Below are positions 10,849 through 17,493 of a DNA stretch of 64,000 bases, in pieces. This DNA comes from Marinobacter maritimus. Lineage in GTDB: Bacteria; Pseudomonadota; Gammaproteobacteria; Pseudomonadales; Oleiphilaceae. Location: the NCBI RefSeq assembly GCF_007671675.1, contig NZ_VCGW01000001.1, forward strand, positions 930,001 to 994,000, written 5' to 3'. The position numbers and the translations under genes are program-made. Every line of letters begins with the position of its first letter. The stretch's first letter is position 1. The notes below the pieces were generated by a model, which was not told where the DNA came from, searched no databases, and saw only the letters and a program-made list of their open reading frames with translations.

Positions 10849-11192
10849 TGATCGATACTGACGCACAAATTGCTTACGGCATTTTCTGGGCCGCCTACGC
10901 CATCGCTTTTGTCGTGTTTTTCTACATGATGAAAAAACTGTTCCGGTTTGTACCGCTATATGGCTTGCGTACACTATTGCTTGCTGCATTGGTGGCTTTT
11001 CTGATGACGCCGGTCGAGTCCCCTGAGCTTGCGGGCTGGTGGATACCTGCGTGGCTTTTCGGAGGTTACGAACTGATTCTCGGTGATGCAGATAACGCAG
11101 GCCGGGCATGGCTTAACCTGGGTATTGGGGGGCTTGTGATGCTCCTTGTCTGGATTCTGGATATGGTTCGTAACCGCTTGTCCCGACGCTGA
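10848..11192 (+). CDS. small inner-membrane protein, unknown function
   Basis: 114 residues with three hydrophobic segments: about 8-28, 42-60 and 90-106. Basic residues follow the first segment (MMKKLFR) and close the C-terminus (MVRNRLSRR). No motif is recognised. The ATG shares its A with the TAA of ycgN, so it is co-translated. It is the last gene before the VWA/MoxR block and could belong to either group. Confidence 0.75.
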   Translation: MIDTDAQIAYGIFWAAYAIAFVVFFYMMKKLFRFVPLYGLRTLLLAALVAFLMTPVESPELAGWWIPAWLFGGYELILGDADNAGRAWLNLGIGGLVMLLVWILDMVRNRLSRR

Positions 11193-11221
11193 GATCACCT
11201 GAAAATCTTTCGAGAACAATA

Positions 11222-13270
11222 ATGCCGAGACTCTTTACGCTGTTTTTTTTGACTGCTTTATGGCTGCCCGCAACGCTATGGGCCCAGGAAACCACGAAGC
11301 TGACGCTGCCGGAAAGCCCCGATGTCCGGATCATTGTGGACATATCCGGCTCCATGAAGGAAACCGATCCGAATAACCTGCGGCAACCTGCTGTAAGGCT
11401 GTTGGCCCGGGTATTGCCCGAAGGAAGCACGGCGGGTGTATGGACCTTCGGCCAATATGTGAACATGCTCGTGCCCCATGGAGACGTTGCTGAGGCTTGG
11501 CGCGAAACCGCGATTGATCGTTCCCGGAAGATCAACTCTGTGGCATTGCGCACCAATCTCGGGAAAGCTATTGAAGTCGCCGGTGACGACTTTGTGACAG
11601 GCGGTACGCTGGAGAATACTCACTTCATACTGTTGACAGACGGCAAGGTGGACATCTCGGACAGCGCGGATGTGAACCGGGCCGAAGAAAAACAGATTCT
11701 GGGCAAATTGCTGGATGGGTTAGTGGCGAAAGGCGCTACTTTCCATCCGGTTGCACTTTCAGGCCAGGCGGATGCCGATTTTCTCAAGACCCTTGCGGAG
11801 AAATCAAACGGCAGTTTCAGAATCGCTGACACGGCGGAATCTCTCAATCTGGCTTTCCTGGATGCCCTGAATACCGCAGCACCGCAAGAGCAGATACCGA
11901 TAGAGGGCAATGTGTTTACCGTGGATGGCGGCGTTAAAGAGTTCACGGCACTGATTTTCCGTGGTTCTGGGAACAAGGATGCAGCCCAAGGTGGTAACGA
12001 TGACGCAGAGCAGGCTGCCAACCTGGAGTTGATTCGGCCTGATGGTGAAACAATCCTTCATTCCGCAACGCCTGACAATGTGCGCTGGGCACGGGAAGCA
12101 GCCTACGATCTGGTGACTATTACTGAGCCTGCAGCGGGCGAGTGGCGCATAACGGGTGAGCTGGGCGAGGGCAGTCGGGTTACAGTTGTCAGTGATCTCA
12201 GAATGGTGGTCAGTCCGGTTCCTGCGACGTTCACACCGGAAACACCGGTCAGTGTCCGCGTTGCGTTTTTTGAAAAAACGGAAAAGATGGTCGATCCGGC
12301 ATTTTTGAACGTAATAAGCGTTACGCTTGACCTGACCTCTGCAGACGGTCGTAGCGGCAGCAAATCGCTCTCCAACGATCAGCCTCCGGCGGATGGCGAA
12401 TACACGGATACCATCAGCACGCTTCCGGCAGAAGGTTTGTACAAAATAGATATTGTGGCGGACGGCAAAACCTTTGCCCGTAAATTTACCGCAACAACCC
12501 AGTTTATGGTGCCTGTTGGTATGGTTGAGCCGACCATCGAGTCACCCATTGATATCAGTCTTGCTGAGCAAGTAGAACAAACGCCCGAGCCGCAACCTCA
12601 ACCAGAGCCCGCTGAGCCGACAGAGCAGGCGCCTGTATTGGAACAAGATCCGTCAGTTGCGGAAGAGCTCTCAGCCGAAGAAAAGCCCTCAGCTGAGGAA
12701 AAGCCCTTAGCAGAAGAACTGTCTGTAGCTGCACAAGAGCCCATAGCAGAAGAGGAATCCGAATCCGCGTTACCTGTGCCACTCTGGATGGTTGGAGCAG
12801 GAGCGGGCGCTCTGGCGGTTCTCGCACTGATCATTGTTTTGGTCATGCGCAAGCGTAGTGCAGCGGCCGGTGATAGCAGCGTGAACGAAGATACTGAAGA
12901 TCTGGATGATCTGAAGCAGGAAATGGCTGATCTTGAAGCCGAGACTCCTGTTGTAATGGCAGAGCTCGAGCCAGAGCCAGAGCTTGAATCCGAACCCGAA
13001 GCCGTGCTGCAACCGGAGCCTGTATTGCAGCCCGAACTGGAAGAAGAACCGGCGGAAGAGGACATACCGGTTGCAAGCACCGTTGTGGAGCCGGAAGAGG
13101 ATATTCCGGAACTGGTTGAGCCGGTAGAAGAAGACGACGAAGAAGAATTTGGCCTGGACGATTTTGACCTGTCCGAATTCGACGATTTGCCCGACTACGA
13201 TTTACCTGATGAACCGGACAACGAGCCGGACGATGAACGGAAAAGTAACCAACAGGAACGATTAAAATGA
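11222..13270 (+). CDS. VWA domain protein anchored in the membrane (TIGR03503-like)
   Basis: Signal peptide at 1-21 (ends LWAQ), then a von Willebrand A domain with a complete metal site: DISGS (D40, S42, S44), TNLGK near 103 and TDGK near 142. A beta-rich middle (about 215-435) resembles the C-terminal part of the TIGR03503-type proteins remembered from marine gammaproteobacteria. A Pro/Glu/Ala linker with imperfect EEKPSA repeats precedes a single membrane helix (about 520-543), followed by a very acidic cytoplasmic tail rich in EPE and DD. The VWA domain is therefore periplasmic. The stop overlaps the MoxR ATPase start by 4 bases. VWA plus MoxR usually form a chaperone-like or metal-insertion pair; the client is unknown. 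Confidence 0.8.
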   Translation: MPRLFTLFFLTALWLPATLWAQETTKLTLPESPDVRIIVDISGSMKETDPNNLRQPAVRLLARVLPEGSTAGVWTFGQYVNMLVPHGDVAEAWRETAIDRSRKINSVALRTNLGKAIEVAGDDFVTGGTLENTHFILLTDGKVDISDSADVNRAEEKQILGKLLDGLVAKGATFHPVALSGQADADFLKTLAEKSNGSFRIADTAESLNLAFLDALNTAAPQEQIPIEGNVFTVDGGVKEFTALIFRGSGNKDAAQGGNDDAEQAANLELIRPDGETILHSATPDNVRWAREAAYDLVTITEPAAGEWRITGELGEGSRVTVVSDLRMVVSPVPATFTPETPVSVRVAFFEKTEKMVDPAFLNVISVTLDLTSADGRSGSKSLSNDQPPADGEYTDTISTLPAEGLYKIDIVADGKTFARKFTATTQFMVPVGMVEPTIESPIDISLAEQVEQTPEPQPQPEPAEPTEQAPVLEQDPSVAEELSAEEKPSAEEKPLAEELSVAAQEPIAEEESESALPVPLWMVGAGAGALAVLALIIVLVMRKRSAAAGDSSVNEDTEDLDDLKQEMADLEAETPVVMAELEPEPELESEPEAVLQPEPVLQPELEEEPAEEDIPVASTVVEPEEDIPELVEPVEEDDEEEFGLDDFDLSEFDDLPDYDLPDEPDNEPDDERKSNQQERLK

Positions 13271-14109
13271 AGTTTACCGGTACCGATAATTATGTAGCCA
13301 CCGATGACCTGCAAATGGCCGTAAACGCGGCCATTACGCTGCAACGCCCACTGCTGATCAAAGGCGAGCCCGGCACCGGCAAAACCTTGCTGGCAGAGGA
13401 AATGGCAAGTGCGCTCGGTATGCGTCTGATTCCCTGGCACATCAAATCCACCACCAAGGCTCAGCAGGGCCTGTACGAATACGATGCGGTTTCCCGTTTG
13501 CGGGATTCCCAGTTGGGTGATGAGAAGGTCAAAGACATCAGCAACTACATCGTGAAAGGCAAGCTCTGGGAAGCGTTTGAAGCTGAGGACCAGGTGGTTT
13601 TGCTGATCGACGAAATCGACAAGGCCGACATCGAGTTCCCCAACGATTTGTTGCTGGAACTGGATCGCATGGAGTTCTACGTTTACGAAACCCGGGAGTT
13701 CGTAAAAGCCAAAAAGCGGCCCATCATCGTGATCACCAGTAACAACGAAAAAGAACTGCCAGACGCTTTTCTGCGCCGTTGCTTCTTCCATTACATTAGC
13801 TTCCCGGATCACGCCACCATGCAAAGCATTGTGGATGTGCACTTCCCGGGTATTCAGCAGCAGGTGGTCAAAGATGCCCTGGAAGTGTTCTTTGATGTAC
13901 GCAAGGTGCCCGGCCTCAAGAAGAAGCCATCTACTTCAGAACTGATTGACTGGCTGAAACTGCTGATGGCAGATGAACTGACGGCAAAAATGCTTCAGGA
14001 CAAAGACAGCAGCTCGGCACTGCCGCCTTTGTACGGTGCACTGGTGAAGAACGAGCAGGACGTACACCTGCTGCAAAAGCTGGCGTTTATGGCCCGCCGT
14101 CGCGGCTGA
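13267..14109 (+). CDS. MoxR family AAA+ ATPase
   Basis: Cytoplasmic AAA+ ATPase of 280 residues. Walker A GEPGTGKT (33-40), Walker B VVLLIDEID (110-118), sensor 1 IVITSNNEKE and the arginine-finger region DAFLRRCFF are all present. The short single-domain form and the pairing with a CoxE-like VWA protein just downstream recall the CoxD/CoxE-type chaperone pairs known to act in metalloenzyme maturation. Translationally coupled to the upstream VWA gene (ATGA) and 22 bases from the next VWA gene. Confidence 0.9.
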   Translation: MKFTGTDNYVATDDLQMAVNAAITLQRPLLIKGEPGTGKTLLAEEMASALGMRLIPWHIKSTTKAQQGLYEYDAVSRLRDSQLGDEKVKDISNYIVKGKLWEAFEAEDQVVLLIDEIDKADIEFPNDLLLELDRMEFYVYETREFVKAKKRPIIVITSNNEKELPDAFLRRCFFHYISFPDHATMQSIVDVHFPGIQQQVVKDALEVFFDVRKVPGLKKKPSTSELIDWLKLLMADELTAKMLQDKDSSSALPPLYGALVKNEQDVHLLQKLAFMARRRG

Positions 14110-14131
14110 AATTCGGCAAGAGTGCGGTTTT

Positions 14132-15310
14132 ATGTTGATTGATTTTTTTCTCGAAGTGCGGCGGGCCAAAGTGCCTGCCAGCCTGCGTGAATTCCTTGAT
14201 CTGCTGGAAGCGCTGCAACAGCAGCTTGCCTTTGCAGATATGGAAGAGTTCTATTACCTCGCGCGGTTGTGCCTGGTAAAGGATGAGCGCCACTTCGACA
14301 AGTTTGATCTGGCCTTCAAGTCTTATTTTGAAGGCATTGAACACCTGGATCAGATGCTGGAAGCGCTGATTCCCGATGAGTGGTTGCGTTCAGAATTTGA
14401 GAAAAATCTGAGCGAGGAAGAAAAAGCCAAAATTGATTCGCTGGGCGGCCTGGAAGAGCTGATCGAAACCTTCAAAAAACGCATGGAGGAGCAGAAAGAG
14501 CGCCATGCCGGCGGTAACAAATGGATTGGCACAGGCGGCACGTCGCCCTTCGGTGCAGACGGCTATAATCCGGAAGGGTACCGCATTGGTCAGAAGAAAG
14601 GCCGCCACGGTCGCGCCATCAAGGTTTGGGAAAAACGCGAGTTTAAGGATCTGGACGACAGCGTGACCCTGGGTATTCGTAACATCAAGGTAGCGCTCCG
14701 ACGCTTGCGCAAATTCGCGCGCCAGGGGGCCGCAGACAAGCTGGATCTGGACGACACCATCCGCTCCACCGCTCGCAATGCGGGTTATCTCGACCTTAAG
14801 ATGGTGCCGGAGCGCCACAACGCGGTTAAAGTGCTGATCTTTTTCGATGTGGGCGGTTCCATGGACCCTCACGTGCGGGTGTGCGAGGAGCTGTTTTCCG
14901 CCGCGCGTCTTGAGTTCAAGCACATGGAGTACTTCTACTTTCATAACTTTGTGTATGAAAGCTTATGGAAGAACAACGTCCGGCGGATGAATGAAACCAC
15001 GAGTACCTGGGACATCCTTCACAAGTACTCGCCAGACTACAACGTGATTTTTGTGGGCGATGCCACCATGGCGCCTTATGAGATCTCCCACGCTGGGGGC
15101 TCCATTGAACACTGGAATGAAGAATCCGGTGCCGTCTGGTTCCAGCGCATAAGCGAACATTTCCGCAAGGTGGTCTGGATCAATCCGCTACCCGAGAGCT
15201 ACTGGGGGTCGGGTGGTTCCCTCGGTATGGCCAGACAACTTGTGAACAATCACATGTATCCGCTCACGGTGGAAGGCCTTGAATCGGCCATGAAGCAATT
15301 GAGCAAATAA
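14132..15310 (+). CDS. CoxE-like VWA domain protein
   Basis: 392-residue cytoplasmic protein, no signal peptide. The N-terminal helical half (FFLEVRRAKVPASLREFLDL) matches the CoxE-like family. The C-terminal VWA domain starts at about 233, but its metal motif is DVGGS (D239, G241, S243) rather than DxSxS, so one of the two Ser ligands is a Gly. Charged helices (EEQKERH region) lie between. It forms the third gene of the VWA-MoxR-VWA set. Likely works with MoxR as a substrate adaptor; which enzyme or complex it serves is not shown by neighbours. Confidence 0.85.
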   Translation: MLIDFFLEVRRAKVPASLREFLDLLEALQQQLAFADMEEFYYLARLCLVKDERHFDKFDLAFKSYFEGIEHLDQMLEALIPDEWLRSEFEKNLSEEEKAKIDSLGGLEELIETFKKRMEEQKERHAGGNKWIGTGGTSPFGADGYNPEGYRIGQKKGRHGRAIKVWEKREFKDLDDSVTLGIRNIKVALRRLRKFARQGAADKLDLDDTIRSTARNAGYLDLKMVPERHNAVKVLIFFDVGGSMDPHVRVCEELFSAARLEFKHMEYFYFHNFVYESLWKNNVRRMNETTSTWDILHKYSPDYNVIFVGDATMAPYEISHAGGSIEHWNEESGAVWFQRISEHFRKVVWINPLPESYWGSGGSLGMARQLVNNHMYPLTVEGLESAMKQLSK

Positions 15311-15337
15311 AAAAGCCGATGCGGTTGAGACATCGGC
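15306..15337 (-). terminator. Rho-independent terminator, minus strand
   Basis: Perfect 7-bp stem GCCGATG (15315-15321) and CATCGGC (15331-15337) with a 9-base loop. Read on the minus strand it is followed by TTTTTTATTT. On the plus strand there is no T tract, so it cannot serve the CoxE-like gene that ends at 15310. It implies a minus-strand transcript arriving from 15.4-15.7 kb. Confidence 0.65.
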
Positions 15338-15354
15338 AAAGCTCGGCATATCAA

Positions 15355-15380
15355 GCGGGATGTGTGGAACACATTCCCGC
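15355..15380. other. stable hairpin between the CoxE-like gene and the small ORF
   Basis: GCGGGATGTGT (15355-15365), a 3-base loop, and ACACATTCCCGC (15369-15380) pair over 11 bp with one bulged base. On the plus strand it is followed by CTGTTTACC, which is too poor in T for a confident terminator. It may protect the 3' end of the upstream mRNA or lie in the 3' UTR of the minus-strand small ORF. Confidence 0.5.
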
Positions 15381-15389
15381 CTGTTTACC

Positions 15390-15485
15390 TCAGCAATTAC
15401 AGGGCCAGAAGTGAATAGTCGCTGCAATACAGCTGAGTAGCGTCTCTTCACTACAGATTTCCGCTTCCAGCCTCCCGCGTTGCAT
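15390..15485 (-). CDS. candidate small protein gene, 31 residues, Cys-rich
   Basis: An ATG at 15485 is preceded by AGGAGGAGA after an AT-rich stretch. The frame encodes 31 residues (MQRGRLEAEICSEETLLSCI, then a short aromatic tail ending PCNC) with four Cys, at 11, 19, 29 and 31. The stop is followed by a stable hairpin and then a minus-strand terminator with a T tract at 15306-15337, giving a compact ribosome site-ORF-terminator unit. I do not recognise the family. The spacing of only 3 bases from AGGAGG to ATG is short. It lies divergent to the envelope operon starting at 15694, with 208 bases between. Confidence 0.4.
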   Translation of the reverse strand: MQRGRLEAEICSEETLLSCIAATIHFWPCNC

Positions 15486-15693
15486 TCTCCTCCTGTTAAA
15501 TAAATCGACACGTTCTTCCGTTTGCTCCCGCGGGTTTTTCTTGCGCCTTTTCCGGCAATTCGGGTTTTCGATTTGGTGACCTGGATACCGTTCTTCGCAG
15601 TTACCAACTGTTACTCTTGCTGGCACTTGGTTACAGAGCCCGGTCAAAGTCCCGGAGGCGGGCTCAGTCAGACACAGCAGGAGCGGAAGGCTT
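15486..15693. other. intergenic promoter region of the envelope operon
   Basis: About 200 bases without a convincing gene on either strand; it must hold the promoter of the operon starting at 15694 and, if real, that of the divergent small ORF. No sigma-70 pair could be chosen with confidence. TGGCACTTGG at 15621-15630 resembles half of a sigma-54 promoter but lacks the TTGC element. A good ribosome site (GGAAGG) precedes 15694. Confidence 0.4.
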
Positions 15694-16254
15694 ATGTTCG
15701 GCCCACGAAACACGCAAGAGCGCCGGTACGGACAGCGAGAAGGATTCGGTGCCGGATTGACAGGCGGGATCATTGCTGTGGTGCTGATCAGCTCTAACGC
15801 CGCGGGCGCATCTTCTCTCGATAACGAAATCGCTCGCCTCGAAGCCGAAATCGTTGCTCACGCAGACGAGGTTTTTCAACTGGAGCAAAAATTACCTCAT
15901 TCAGTGGACACTCGCTTGGCCGTATTTCTGACACTCGCCAGCCGGGATGGCTTTGGTCTGGATTCCGTGGAAATGTTTGTCAACGGTGAGCCCGTTGCTT
16001 CGCACCTCTACAGCACCCGGGAGAGCGACGCCCTGCAACAGGGCGGTGTTCAGGAGCTTTTTACCGGCAATCTCGCAAACGGACAGCATCAGCTGAGAGC
16101 GGTGGTAACCGCGCGGGCTCCCAATGATCATTTCGTGCGTCGGGAAACGACTCACCGGTTTCAAAAACGCCCAGGCAAGCTTCGCCTGAAGATGGTTCTG
16201 GAAGCCACAGCGCCCGATTATGAACCCCGTGTTTCCATGGCTGAGTGGAAGTAG
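15694..16254 (+). CDS. exported coiled-coil / beta-sandwich protein, unknown function
   Basis: 186 residues. A basic N-terminus and a hydrophobic segment (about 20-40) ending SNAAGA look like a signal peptide. A short coiled coil (LDNEIARLEAEIVAHADEVFQLEQ) follows, then a beta-rich domain with VEMFVNGEPVASHLY and GVQELFTGNLANGQHQLRAVV. From memory, similar proteins accompany TonB/ExbD and TPR genes in other gammaproteobacteria, sometimes misnamed AraC regulators; no DNA-binding motif is seen here. First gene of a six-gene operon, 6 bases from the next. Confidence 0.7.
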   Translation: MFGPRNTQERRYGQREGFGAGLTGGIIAVVLISSNAAGASSLDNEIARLEAEIVAHADEVFQLEQKLPHSVDTRLAVFLTLASRDGFGLDSVEMFVNGEPVASHLYSTRESDALQQGGVQELFTGNLANGQHQLRAVVTARAPNDHFVRRETTHRFQKRPGKLRLKMVLEATAPDYEPRVSMAEWK

Positions 16255-16260
16255 CAGGCC

Positions 16261-17493
16261 ATGAGGTTGTCGATTTTAAGCCGCGCCGCCATTGGAATCA
16301 GCCTGGCGGGTTTATTAACCCTGGTGGGGTTGCCGGCTTATGGCGATTCGTCTGCACCACGCAAGCCCAGGCAGCAGGTGCTATACGAGCAGGCGGAGCT
16401 TGCCCGTGCCGGTGGAGATTCGGAACAAGCGGGCAAGATACTTGCGGGTATGGCTGAGGGATACTGGTCGGCGGTTGGTTACCTCAACCTTTCCAGCGAT
16501 TATGCCCGTAACGATCTGAACCCCTCCCGTGCGTTAGTCTCCCTCAGGGTAGCGCTGGCCATGGCGGACAAAGATCCAGATACCCAACGCAAAGCTGCGC
16601 TACGCAGCCGTATTCTGTTGCGTGCCGGCTATCTCGCTTATACAGGCTCAGATTATGAGAAGGCCATTGGCTTTCTGGAAAAAATTCCCCTCGACAGTCA
16701 TAGAACACCTCAAGCCCTTTATTTTCATGGCCTGGCTTTGGCAGAGCAGGGTAACCACCGTGCGGCCATGCAAAGTTGGCACCGGGCAAAAAAATATCCT
16801 TTGGCATACCCTGGTGTTGCCGATGCGTGGATAGGAATGGGGCGAGGCTACGATCTTTCCGGCTATCTGGGGCAGGCCGGTGAGGCCTATCTGGCCGCGA
16901 ATGCGGCCTACGAAAGTGAGCGGGTCACACTGGATAAACTGGCAACTCGGATTGAAGAGCAGGGGGCATACAAAGCCTTGGTGCTGGATGCAAGAAGCTC
17001 GTTTTTCAGCTCTGAAGAAGCGGGATCAAGCCGGCAGAAAGTAGAGTGGTTTCTGGCGGACAGTCGCACGCTCACCCAGCCGCGTATGGCCTATCTTCTT
17101 GGTTTTATGGAGCAGCCTGCTGCGCAGCAAGCCGTCAGCAGGGTTGAAGGCCTGGCACTGATGGCGGACCAGCTCGAACGCAACGTTCAGGACCTTGGTG
17201 TTTATATCGTCGCGATCACCGATCAGCTTGATGCGCTCGAGGGTAGCTCCGGGAATCTCAAGACTCTACTCGCGGACACTCGGACGCTTCGTAAAAGCTC
17301 GCTCGCCTATCTGGAATCCGTTTCGGCGCTGCGCACTCAGGCTGATGTGTTGCTTGATCGTCTGGCACTTGAATTTGTTGCCGTTCAGGACAAAAGAATG
17401 GTTTCTGCTCTGGATAAAACCGAGCAACAGATTGCGCATCTCTACGAGTATCTCGCTTTAAAGGAACTGGATTCCGGGGAGCAGATACGATGA
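16261..17493 (+). CDS. periplasmic TPR-like protein
   Basis: 410 residues with a signal peptide (cleavage near LPAYG). The body is helical with TPR-like pairs at about 55-210 (LNPSRALVSLRVALAMA, YEKAIGFLEKIPLD, NHRAAMQSWHRA), then a long helical or coiled-coil C-terminal half (about 280-400). No enzyme motif. Expected to be a periplasmic scaffold. The ATGA overlap with the next TPR gene and the 6-base gap upstream place it firmly in the operon. Confidence 0.75.
   Translation: MRLSILSRAAIGISLAGLLTLVGLPAYGDSSAPRKPRQQVLYEQAELARAGGDSEQAGKILAGMAEGYWSAVGYLNLSSDYARNDLNPSRALVSLRVALAMADKDPDTQRKAALRSRILLRAGYLAYTGSDYEKAIGFLEKIPLDSHRTPQALYFHGLALAEQGNHRAAMQSWHRAKKYPLAYPGVADAWIGMGRGYDLSGYLGQAGEAYLAANAAYESERVTLDKLATRIEEQGAYKALVLDARSSFFSSEEAGSSRQKVEWFLADSRTLTQPRMAYLLGFMEQPAAQQAVSRVEGLALMADQLERNVQDLGVYIVAITDQLDALEGSSGNLKTLLADTRTLRKSSLAYLESVSALRTQADVLLDRLALEFVAVQDKRMVSALDKTEQQIAHLYEYLALKELDSGEQIR

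Noticed and set aside
14390..14944. Long minus-strand ORF of 184 codons inside the CoxE-like gene
   Set aside because: Antisense shadow of a well-supported VWA gene; no start signals or domain.
15188..15607. A 139-codon basic minus-strand frame starting at TTG
   Set aside because: It runs through the minus-strand terminator and into the 3' end of the CoxE-like gene, and has no ribosome site; the 31-codon frame in another phase fits the signals better.
15621..15636. TGGCAC-containing sigma-54-like promoter
   Set aside because: The -24 half matches but the required TTGC-type -12 element is absent at the right distance.
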